Of a DNA stretch of 7,373 bases, positions 1-5,209 are shown in pieces. The position numbers and the translations under genes were made by a program. Position 1 is the first letter of the stretch, and each line of letters opens with the position of its first letter. The notes under the pieces are model-generated. The model saw only the letters and a list, made by a program, of their open reading frames with translations. It was not told the DNA's origin and did no database searches. The DNA is from an uncultured Collinsella sp. (GTDB taxonomy: Bacteria > Actinomycetota > Coriobacteriia > Coriobacteriales > Coriobacteriaceae): positions 1 through 7,373 of the forward strand of contig CAAENI010000273.1 of assembly GCA_900757285.1 (NCBI GenBank), written 5' to 3'.

Positions 1-1
1 C

Positions 2-217
2 GAGGCCTCCGAGATCGACTGGTCCGACGTGTCGCAGGGTTTCCCGGCGTTCATGATTGTCGCCGGCGTGCCCTTCACCTACTCCATCTCTGCCGGCATC
101 GGTCTGGGCTTTATCGCCTACGTGGTCGTCGCGCTCTTTAAGGGCGAGGCCTCCAAGATCAAGCCGCTCATGTGGATCGCGGCCCTTGCCTTCCTCGTCT
201 ACTTCTTCGTGGCGTAA
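2..217 (+). CDS. NCS2-family purine (guanine/hypoxanthine/adenine type) permease, 3' end only
   Basis: Only the last 71 codons are inside the window; the reading frame is open to the left edge and stops at 215-217. The translation begins EASEIDWSDVSQGFPAFM and continues with an FTYSISAGIGLGFIAYV segment. From family knowledge, this is the typical C-terminus of the PbuG/AzgA/GhxP branch of NCS2 permeases (COG2252), inner-membrane symporters that import guanine, hypoxanthine or adenine. Two hydrophobic stretches are visible: one around the GIGLGFIAY segment, and a final one, LMWIAALAFLVYFFVA, that runs to the C-terminus. The exact substrate cannot be read from this fragment. A strong intrinsic terminator lies 28 nt after the stop. 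The last 46 nt of the gene (172-217) are duplicated at 2235-2280, so this gene marks the left end of a tandem duplication. An internal GTG at 29 is not the start, because the homology continues upstream of it. Confidence 0.85.
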   Translation, partial: EASEIDWSDVSQGFPAFMIVAGVPFTYSISAGIGLGFIAYVVVALFKGEASKIKPLMWIAALAFLVYFFVA

Positions 218-244
218 CGGCATAGTCTGCTAAAGCAAAACACC

Positions 245-285
245 AAAGCGCGAAGTCGCATCGAGCGGCTCCGCGCTTTTCTTTT
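245..285 (+). terminator. Intrinsic terminator of the purine permease
   Basis: A lower stem pairs AAAGCGCG (245-252) with CGCGCTTT (272-279). After one A/C mismatch, an upper stem pairs AGTCGC (254-259) with GCGGCT (265-270), closing a 5-nt loop at 260-264. A T-rich run (TTTTCTTTT, 277-285) follows. It lies 28 nt past the permease stop and has a homologous copy at 2307-2345. Confidence 0.85.
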
Positions 286-329
286 AAAGCCAGGCAACGC
301 GCGGGCGCGCGATGTATTGCTTCCCAAGT

Positions 330-367
330 TTTGGACATTTTGCCCTCCAAACGGCACTACCGCCGGC
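330..367 (+). promoter_or_regulatory. Conserved leader element with inverted repeat (copy 1)
   Basis: Positions 336-367 are identical over 32 nt to 2395-2426 upstream of the paralogous gene, although the surrounding intergenic DNA has clearly drifted. In this copy an inverted repeat TTTGGA (330-335) / TCCAAA (346-351) with a 10-nt spacer overlaps it. The right part contains CGGCACTACCGCCGGC. The element ends 58 nt before the start codon and could be a regulator-binding site or part of the promoter. No protein or RNA family is recognised. Convincing -35/-10 hexamers are not visible. Confidence 0.4.
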
Positions 368-397
368 TACATCTTGCAGATATGCTGGGCGTAATCG

Positions 398-420
398 CAT
401 AGGCCCTATGAGGATGGGAG
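398..420 (+). promoter_or_regulatory. Small palindrome plus ribosome binding site (copy 1)
   Basis: CATAGG-C-CCTATG (398-410) is a perfect 6+1+6 palindrome, and its core ATAGG-C-CCTAT is kept at 2458-2468. It is followed by GGGAG (416-420), five nt before the ATG at 426. This RBS decides the start over the in-frame ATGs at 408 and 414, which have no Shine-Dalgarno sequence. The palindrome could be an operator close to the transcription start, but that is inference. Confidence 0.45.
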
Positions 421-425
421 TAACC

Positions 426-2213
426 ATGGCCGCCTTGTTCACGACCCCCAAGCGCAATGACAAAGCCTCTGGAGCCCATTTTGTCGAGCCCGACGTACGC
501 CGTCGCACGCTGCTCGCGCACGGCAGCTGGCGCCGCGTGACACGCCGCATCGTCGTGGGCGCCGTATGCGCGCTCACGGTGAGCTCGCTGCTCATGCCGA
601 GCGTCTCGCTCGCGGCGGAGTGGGTGGACGTCGGCGGCGTCCGCCACGAAGCGGCCGCGGGGCCCGCGGGAGACGCCGCCGGCACCTGGAGCTGGGACGG
701 CGCCGACGACATGAAGCTCATCAACTATAACGGCGGTGAGATCAAGGCTGCAGGCAAGCTCAACATTGTCTATGAGGGCAAGAACACCGTGAATACCGAG
801 CCTGATTACACCGGAGCCGCCATCAAGGCGCAGGACGGCACTAGCCAGAAAGCAGAGTTGAACATAACGAGCTCGAATAGCACGGATGAGCTCAATGTGA
901 CAGCCGAGGCCGATGCAATTAAATCAACAGGCGACCTCTCCATTTCTGGCCCAGGCACTGTGAACACCACAAGCACTGCTTCCGACGGAATTGAGGCAAA
1001 GGGCGATCTTTCTATCACGGGCTCGGGCACCGTGAATGCAACGGGCGGTACCGAAGGCATCCAATCCAAGGGCAAGACCACCATCGATTCCTCTGGCACA
1101 GTGATCGCTAAAGGAGGCGAAGGTTACGGCGTCGCCGCGGGCAGTGACCTGATCATCAAAGGCGGTGGCAAGGTAGAAGCAAGCTCGATAGAAGAAGCGG
1201 CGATTTGGGCTGACGGCAATATCGAGATTTCGGGCGGCAGCCAGGTCAAGGCAAGCTCCCAGGGAGATCTTGCCGTCGACGCTGAGGGTAGTCTCGCGGT
1301 CACGAACGCCTCCCTTGACGCAAGCGGTGTTGAATATGGTGTCTATGCCTACAAGGGCGTTACGCTCGATCACGCGACCGTGACGGTCCGCACAAGCGCG
1401 AGCGGCGGCCAGGCCATCGCCCTCATCACTGATGGGGACGACATCGTCATCAAGAATGGTTCCATCGTGGACGCGTTCGCAGAAGGCAAATTCTCGGTTG
1501 CAATCTCTACCAGAAACCACCAGCCAAACGTCGCTGGCGGCCACATCTACATCAGCGACTCCGTTGTTAAGGCTATAGCCCGCTATGTCGAGACCGGTGG
1601 CGATGGCCCCGATCACTACAGCAACGACCAAAGCGGCGAGGTCATCCCTGAGCCTAGGGGCCTGAACATTGGTATCTTCGCCCAGACCTACGAGGGCATC
1701 ACGCCTGCGAGTATCTCGATCGTCCGCAGCAAGGTCACGGCCGAGGGAGACACGGCGGCAATCTTCGCTCTTGCCATGAGCGCGGACGGCAAGGCAATCG
1801 GCACCATCGAAATCGAAGGCTCCACCATCCTGACGCCTGAAGGCGGCAAGGTCATTGACTATCGCAACAAAGAAGAGCTCAGCAACGGCGACATCTACGA
1901 AGCGGGTCAAACCATCGGCACGGGCGACGCCACGATCCACTCTCCCTATGACGCCGCTGTCGCCAAGAGCACGGTCATCGCGCCTCCCGAGGAGATCAAA
2001 CCCGAGGAGAAGCCAGGCGAGACCAAGCCCGAGCGTTCCAAGTCCGAGGGCACGAAGACGACCAAGACCGTTGCAGTTGCAGCCACGGGAGCCAAGACCA
2101 CCGGCAAGCTCGCGGCAACCGGCGACGCCTCGAGCGCAGCCATCGTGGCAGCCGCCTTTGCGGGAACAGCCGCCATCGCCGCAGGCGCCCTGGCGAGTCG
2201 CAAACGCTCGTAA
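426..2213 (+). CDS. Secreted beta-helix surface protein with LAxTG wall-sorting signal (paralogue 1)
   Basis: This 595-aa protein is probably exported and covalently attached to the cell wall. Residues 1-41 form a long basic N-region (GSWRRVTRRI at 33-42). A hydrophobic core follows, ending in SLA at 61-63, the likely signal-peptidase site before AEW. Next come GTWSWDGADD (86-95) and YNGGEI (101-106), an entry motif I associate with bacterial carbohydrate-binding/adhesin beta-helix proteins. Seven coils of 22-24 residues follow (about 163-323), and a second beta-rich part runs to about 515. The region 519-545 is a Lys/Pro/Glu-rich wall spacer. The tail is LAATGD (562-567), a hydrophobic span and RKRS. 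LAxTG is the known motif of class E sortases of high-GC Gram-positives. The nearest family I can suggest is the DUF4353/Cthe_2159-type polysaccharide-binding beta-helix, but this is uncertain and no ligand can be named. The start at 426 has an RBS (GGGAG) at 416-420. The gene is a tandem paralogue of 2485-4275. Confidence 0.85.
   Translation: MAALFTTPKRNDKASGAHFVEPDVRRRTLLAHGSWRRVTRRIVVGAVCALTVSSLLMPSVSLAAEWVDVGGVRHEAAAGPAGDAAGTWSWDGADDMKLINYNGGEIKAAGKLNIVYEGKNTVNTEPDYTGAAIKAQDGTSQKAELNITSSNSTDELNVTAEADAIKSTGDLSISGPGTVNTTSTASDGIEAKGDLSITGSGTVNATGGTEGIQSKGKTTIDSSGTVIAKGGEGYGVAAGSDLIIKGGGKVEASSIEEAAIWADGNIEISGGSQVKASSQGDLAVDAEGSLAVTNASLDASGVEYGVYAYKGVTLDHATVTVRTSASGGQAIALITDGDDIVIKNGSIVDAFAEGKFSVAISTRNHQPNVAGGHIYISDSVVKAIARYVETGGDGPDHYSNDQSGEVIPEPRGLNIGIFAQTYEGITPASISIVRSKVTAEGDTAAIFALAMSADGKAIGTIEIEGSTILTPEGGKVIDYRNKEELSNGDIYEAGQTIGTGDATIHSPYDAAVAKSTVIAPPEEIKPEEKPGETKPERSKSEGTKTTKTVAVAATGAKTTGKLAATGDASSAAIVAAAFAGTAAIAAGALASRKRS
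912..1395 (+). repeat. Seven degenerate 72-nt coding repeats (beta-helix coils), copy 1
   Basis: The encoded protein repeats a pattern close to [DG][AG][IV]-x-[AS]-x-G-[DN]-[LI]-x-[IV]-x-G-x-G-x-V. The Ala/Gly-Ile/Val pair falls at residues 164, 188, 211, 235, 259, 283 and 305, giving steps of 24, 23, 24, 24, 24 and 22. DNA identity between coils is low, so these are old protein-level repeats and not a recent microsatellite. The period suits a right-handed parallel beta-helix turn. Confidence 0.7.
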
Positions 2214-2234
2214 ACACTTTTTCGCACAGGACGG

Positions 2235-2280
2235 GTGGATCGCAGCCCTTGCCTTCCCCGTCTACTTCTTCGTAGCGTAA
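2235..2280 (+). pseudogene. Stranded 3'-end fragment of the NCS2 purine permease
   Basis: These 46 nt match 172-217 at 43 positions by direct comparison. They encode WIAALAFPVYFFVA plus stop against WIAALAFLVYFFVA plus stop in the intact gene. Two differences are silent (GCG/GCA, GTG/GTA) and one changes Leu to Pro. Homology to the permease ends abruptly left of 2235, where the sequence after the first surface-protein gene joins. The fragment has no start or RBS and is not expected to be translated. It is the footprint of the tandem duplication junction. Confidence 0.9.
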
Positions 2281-2306
2281 GGGCAAGGCTGCAAAAGCTG
2301 AACAAT

Positions 2307-2345
2307 AAAGCGCGGAGTCGCCATGCGGCCCCGCGCTTTTCTTTT
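2307..2345 (+). terminator. Duplicated permease terminator, now between the two surface genes
   Basis: The lower stem pairs AAAGCGCGG (2307-2315) with CCGCGCTTT (2331-2339). Past an A/C mismatch, GTCGC (2317-2321) pairs with GCGGC (2325-2329, one G-T pair) around a 3-nt loop. The T run is TTTTCTTTT (2337-2345). It is homologous to 245-285. No other terminator lies between the first surface gene and the second, so it now probably ends the first gene's transcript. Confidence 0.85.
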
Positions 2346-2388
2346 AGCGCCGGTCCCTGCGCCGGCGTGCGGCCTATTTCTCCCCCAT

Positions 2389-2426
2389 TTTGGCCATTTT
2401 GCCCTCCAAACGGCACTACCGCCGGC
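2389..2426 (+). promoter_or_regulatory. Conserved leader element (copy 2)
   Basis: Positions 2395-2426 are identical to 336-367. The overlapping inverted repeat is imperfect here: TTTGGC (2389-2394) against TCCAAA (2405-2410), so one arm base is changed. The element ends 58 nt before the ATG, the same distance as in copy 1. The constant spacing and full conservation of the 32-nt core favour a cis-acting role over chance survival. Its function is unknown. Confidence 0.4.
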
Positions 2427-2456
2427 AACATCCAGCAGATACGCTGAACCTAGCCG

Positions 2457-2479
2457 TATAGGCCCTATGAGAACGGGAG
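2457..2479 (+). promoter_or_regulatory. Small palindrome plus ribosome binding site (copy 2)
   Basis: ATAGG-C-CCTAT (2458-2468) repeats the palindrome of copy 1. GGGAG (2475-2479) lies five nt before the ATG at 2485 and decides that start over the in-frame ATG at 2467. TATAGG (2457-2462) could serve as a poor -10 box, but no matching -35 is evident. Confidence 0.45.
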
Positions 2480-2484
2480 CAACC

Positions 2485-4275
2485 ATGGCAGCCTTGTTCA
2501 CGACCCCCAAACGCAATGACACTACCGCCGGAACCCATGTTGCCGAACCCGACGTTCGCCGTCGCATAGGACTCGCGCACGGCAGCTGGCGCCGCGTGAC
2601 GCGCCGCATCGTCGCGGGCGCCGTGTGCGCGCTCACGGTGAGCTCGCTGCTCATGCCGAGCGTCTCGCTCGCGGCGGAATGGGTCAAGGTCGGCGAAACC
2701 AAATACAACGCCGGCACTGCGGCGGGCGACGAGACCGGCACCTGGTCGTGGGACGGCGCCGACGACTTGAAGCTCAACAACTATAACGGCGGCGAGATCC
2801 AGGCCGCAGGCAAGCTCAACGTAAATTACTCGGGAAACAACATCGTCACTGCCGACTGGATCGAAGGCATCAAGGCTTCTCATGGCAAGAATGAGAACGC
2901 CGAGCTCAATATCCAAGGCGACGCGGGCAGCACGCTCAGCGTGACATCTACTGAGGACGCTATCCTCTCCACGGGTAATATCAACATCGACGGAGTCGGA
3001 TCCGTCAACGCCACGAGCGCTGGGTTTGATGCCATCGACGCCGAGGGCGATCTCGCTATCAAAGGTTCGGGCAACGTCAACGCCACGGGCGTATCGGATG
3101 GCATCAGGGCAAACGGCAATATCACGATTGACGACAGCGGGGCCGTCACCGCCAGGGCTACCAAGGACAAGGGTATCGGAACCGACAAGAACCTCACCAT
3201 CAAGGGTGGCGGCACAGTCGAGGCAAGCTCAGCCGATGGTGAGGCCATTTGGAGCGGCGGCAACATCAATATCTCGGACGGCAGCCAGGTCAAGGCGAGC
3301 TCCGAGAAAGACGCCGCCGTCGAGGCCAAGGGCAGCCTCGCAGCCACAAACGCCTCCCTCAACGCAAACGGTGTTGAATATGGCGTCTATGCCCACAAGG
3401 GCATCACACTCGATCATGCAAACGTGACAGTCCGCGCAAGTAAAGGCAGATACGGTGACGCCATTGCCCTCTTCACCTACCAAGACGATATCGTCGTCAA
3501 GAACGGCTCCACCGTGGACGCGTTTGCGGAAGGCGAGGTTTCGGCTGCATTCTCCACCAGAAACGATCGACCCAACGAGGAGGGTGGCCACATCTACATC
3601 AGCGACTCCGTTGTCAAGGCCATAGCCCGCTATGTCGGGAACGGCGACGGCCCCATCCCCTACAGCGAAAACAAAGATGGTGAGACGAGCCCCGAGCCCC
3701 AAGGCGAGAACATCGGCATCATCGCCCAGACCAGCGAGGGCGTCACACCCGCAGTCATCTCGATCATCCGCAGCAAGGTAACGACCGAAGGAGATACAGC
3801 GGCAATCTTTGCCCGTGCCATGAGCGCTGACGGCAAGACAATCGGCACCATCAAGATTGAGAACGCCGCCATCCAGACGCCCGAAGGCGGCAAGGTCATT
3901 GACTATCGCAAGCTCCGTGACGGCATCTACGAGGCAGGCCAAGCCATCGGCACAGGCGACGCTGTGATCGACTCCCCCTATAACGAAGCTGTCGCCAAGA
4001 GCATGGTCATCGCGCCTCCCGAGGTAGCCAAGCCGGAAGACCCCAAGCCCGACGAGACCAAGCCCGCAGAAAGCAAGCCCGCGGAGTCCAAGCAGAGCCC
4101 CAGGCCTGAGGGCTCAAAGCCGACCAAGGCCGTTGCGGCTTCAATCACGAAAGCCAAGACTACCGGCGTGCTCGCGGCAACCGGCGACACCTCGAGTGCG
4201 GCCATCGTGGCAACCGTCCTTGCGGGAACAGCCGCTATCGCCGCAGGCACCATGGCGAGCCGCAAGCGCTCTTAG
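2485..4275 (+). CDS. Secreted beta-helix surface protein with LAxTG wall-sorting signal (paralogue 2)
   Basis: This 596-aa protein has the same domain order as paralogue 1. The signal peptide ends near SLA (61-63). GTWSWDGADD lies at 85-94 and YNGGEI at 100-105. Seven coils have Ala/Gly-Ile/Val pairs at 159, 183, 206, 230, 254, 278 and 300, the same spacing as in the sister protein. The distal beta-rich part runs to about 505. The wall spacer (about 512-546) is longer and more Pro/Lys-rich, with a KPAES doublet (527-536). LAATGD lies at 563-568 with a hydrophobic span and RKRS. By eye the proteins are about two-thirds identical overall. The signal peptide and anchor are nearly the same, while residues about 112-165 differ most. 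The role is inferred as a wall-anchored adhesin or polysaccharide-binding protein, with no ligand known. The start has an RBS at 2475-2479. Transcription probably starts from its own leader, because a terminator separates it from the first gene. Confidence 0.85.
   Translation: MAALFTTPKRNDTTAGTHVAEPDVRRRIGLAHGSWRRVTRRIVAGAVCALTVSSLLMPSVSLAAEWVKVGETKYNAGTAAGDETGTWSWDGADDLKLNNYNGGEIQAAGKLNVNYSGNNIVTADWIEGIKASHGKNENAELNIQGDAGSTLSVTSTEDAILSTGNINIDGVGSVNATSAGFDAIDAEGDLAIKGSGNVNATGVSDGIRANGNITIDDSGAVTARATKDKGIGTDKNLTIKGGGTVEASSADGEAIWSGGNINISDGSQVKASSEKDAAVEAKGSLAATNASLNANGVEYGVYAHKGITLDHANVTVRASKGRYGDAIALFTYQDDIVVKNGSTVDAFAEGEVSAAFSTRNDRPNEEGGHIYISDSVVKAIARYVGNGDGPIPYSENKDGETSPEPQGENIGIIAQTSEGVTPAVISIIRSKVTTEGDTAAIFARAMSADGKTIGTIKIENAAIQTPEGGKVIDYRKLRDGIYEAGQAIGTGDAVIDSPYNEAVAKSMVIAPPEVAKPEDPKPDETKPAESKPAESKQSPRPEGSKPTKAVAASITKAKTTGVLAATGDTSSAAIVATVLAGTAAIAAGTMASRKRS
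2950..3436 (+). repeat. Seven degenerate 72-nt coding repeats (beta-helix coils), copy 2
   Basis: The coil steps of 24, 23, 24, 24, 24 and 22 residues are identical to copy 1, so no coil has been gained or lost since the duplication. Typical coils read AIDAEGDLAIKGSGNVNA and GIRANGNITIDDSGAVTA. Surface positions between the conserved Ile/Val/Gly vary freely between paralogues, as expected for a solvent-exposed solenoid. Confidence 0.7.
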
Positions 4276-4332
4276 ACGCCTCTGCGCACATGGCAGCTCC
4301 CGCGAAGGCCCCGAGTCCCAGCACCGTTTAAC

Positions 4333-4370
4333 AACGCCACCGCCGAGCTCCCCTCCGGCGGTGGCGTTTT
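4333..4370 (+). terminator. Intrinsic terminator after the second surface gene
   Basis: A perfect 13-bp stem pairs 4333-4345 (AACGCCACCGCCG) with 4356-4368 (CGGCGGTGGCGTT) around a 10-nt loop and ends in TTTT (4367-4370). It lies 57 nt after the stop at 4275. It is unrelated in sequence to the two terminators at 245 and 2307, and is probably the original terminator of the ancestral single gene. Confidence 0.8.
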
Positions 4371-4482
4371 CCATATGCGTCCGCAGGGTATGCACGAGAT
4401 TGTCTTTGGTCTAGCCCAACCTGCATGAGCCGGCGTGCGACAATGGGGGCCGTCGATATCACAACGCCGAGAGAAGCCCGTC

Positions 4483-5148
4483 ATGGAAGCGCATCAAAAG
4501 CAGATAACCGTTCATGCACAGCATGCCGAAAGCGCACCAGTCATCTATCTTCCCGTGGTCATGGGCGACGGCACGGAGGTTTATGAACGCTGCCGAGAGC
4601 TCAACTGCCCGCCCTTCACGCTTGTCGGCATTGGCAGCCTCAACTGGAATCGCGAGCTGAGCCCCTGGGTATGCGACGGTACCGTGCGCGATGCCGAGCC
4701 CTTTGGTGGACAGGCCGCTGGTTTTCTTGACGAGTTGTTGAAGCAGATAATCCCCCAGGCCGAATCATCGCTCCCGCAACCGCCCACCTGGCGCGGCGTT
4801 GCCGGCTACTCGTTGGCGGGTCTTTTTGCACTGTGGGCACTTTGGCAAACAGATGTCTTTGAGCGCGCGGCGAGTGCATCGGGGTCGCTGTGGTTCCCCG
4901 GCTTTATCGACCGTGCCAGCACGGCCCCTTTTGCCGGCAACCCGCAAGCCGTCTACCTGTCACTCGGCAAAAAGGAAACCAAGACGCCCAACCGCATGAT
5001 GCGGCACGTACTCGACGATACGCGCGCGATGGAAGAGCTGTTTATCGAGCGCAACACTCCAACAACGCTGGAGCTCAACCCCGGCAATCACTTTGCCCAA
5101 ACTGACCTGCGCATGGCGCGCGGCATCCACTGGATACTGACGCATTAA
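4483..5148 (+). CDS. Putative esterase, alpha/beta-hydrolase fold (enterochelin-esterase-like family)
   Basis: This 221-aa cytoplasmic protein has no signal peptide. The nucleophile elbow is GYSLAG (108-113) with Ser110. His203 in NPGNHF is the likely catalytic base. An acidic residue such as Glu165 in YLSLGKKETKTPN may complete the triad. The YLSLG-KE-T and NPGNHF blocks are typical of small COG2819/PF00756-type esterases, which hydrolyse ester bonds in diverse substrates; the substrate here cannot be predicted. The start at ATG 4483 is chosen because GAGAGAAG (4469-4476) lies six nt upstream. An in-frame GTG at 4435 would add 16 residues but has no good RBS. The gene has a terminator before it (4333-4370) and a convergent neighbour after it, so it is probably transcribed alone. 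Confidence 0.8.
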   Translation: MEAHQKQITVHAQHAESAPVIYLPVVMGDGTEVYERCRELNCPPFTLVGIGSLNWNRELSPWVCDGTVRDAEPFGGQAAGFLDELLKQIIPQAESSLPQPPTWRGVAGYSLAGLFALWALWQTDVFERAASASGSLWFPGFIDRASTAPFAGNPQAVYLSLGKKETKTPNRMMRHVLDDTRAMEELFIERNTPTTLELNPGNHFAQTDLRMARGIHWILTH

Positions 5149-5194
5149 AAATGGTGCCCACGCGCATATACGCATGGGCACCATATCTTGTTTT
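5147..5194. terminator. Bidirectional terminator between esterase and uracil permease
   Basis: ATGGTGCCCA (5151-5160) pairs with TGGGCACCAT (5175-5184). The inner GCG (5162-5164) pairs with CGC (5171-5173) around a 6-nt loop. On the + strand it is followed by ATCTTGTTTT. On the - strand the stem is followed by a T run, the complement of the A run at 5147-5151. It starts at the esterase stop codon and lies 16 nt beyond the permease stop, so it can serve both convergent genes. Confidence 0.8.
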
Positions 5195-5209
5195 AGCTGA
5201 ACGCAGCTG

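Larger units (their letters stand above)
172..2228 (+). repeat. Tandem duplication, left unit (about 2.06 kb)
   Basis: The unit starts inside the last codons of the purine permease. It spans that gene's terminator, the leader and the first surface-protein gene, and ends about 15 nt after the stop codon. Corresponding landmarks in the right unit lie 2059-2063 bp further on: the permease stop (215-217 versus 2278-2280), the terminator stems, a 32-nt leader block, the ATG (426 versus 2485) and the LAATG codons. The CGCACA after the stop sits at 2223-2228 and 4285-4290, the same distance from each stop. Homology to the right unit cannot be extended left of 172 by eye. See the paired unit at 2235-4290. 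Confidence 0.85.
2235..4290 (+). repeat. Tandem duplication, right unit (about 2.06 kb)
   Basis: This is the second copy of the unit at 172-2228, containing in the same order the permease tail fragment, a copy of the terminator, the leader element, the second surface-protein gene and about 15 nt of 3' flank. Only about 6 nt (2229-2234) separate the two units. Homology to the left unit stops soon after CGCACA at 4285-4290. Beyond that comes unique sequence with its own terminator, which is probably the original downstream flank of the single ancestral gene. Confidence 0.85.

Noticed and set aside
312..425. N-terminal extension of the first surface protein (and 2323-2484 for the second)
   Set aside because: The frame is open and partly similar in both copies, but the only good Shine-Dalgarno sequences (GGGAG) precede 426 and 2485. 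The extension would also put over 35 extra residues before an already long signal peptide. The similarity is explained by the conserved leader DNA.
525..560. Twin-arginine (Tat) export signal from RRVTRRIVVG
   Set aside because: Consecutive arginines are present, but the S/T-R-R-x-F-L-K consensus is poorly met. A long Sec-type signal peptide explains the region equally well.
912..1395. Possible CRISPR-like or satellite repeat array with a 72-nt period
   Set aside because: The repeats are conserved only at protein level, are continuous with the reading frame and have no identical repeat/spacer structure. They are solenoid coils.
924..1940. Long open frame (338 codons) on the - strand, opposite the first surface gene, with a related frame at 3229-3942 opposite the second
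   Set aside because: Both are antisense shadows of the GC-rich, Gly/Ala/Asp-rich coding repeats. Neither has a convincing RBS or protein family, and their resemblance follows from the duplication.
2076..2090. Second sorting-like motif VAATG in paralogue 1 (residues 551-555)
   Set aside because: No hydrophobic span or basic tail follows it directly, and paralogue 2 lacks it. LAATGD at 562-567 is correctly placed.
1855..2280. + strand frame joining a frameshifted reading of the first surface gene to the permease tail
   Set aside because: The upstream part is the wrong frame of a clear gene. Only the final 15 codons are meaningful, as a remnant, and I annotated those separately.
4435..4482. 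Upstream GTG start for the esterase
   Set aside because: There is no Shine-Dalgarno sequence before it. ATG 4483 has GAGAGAAG at six nt spacing and begins where the family similarity plausibly begins.
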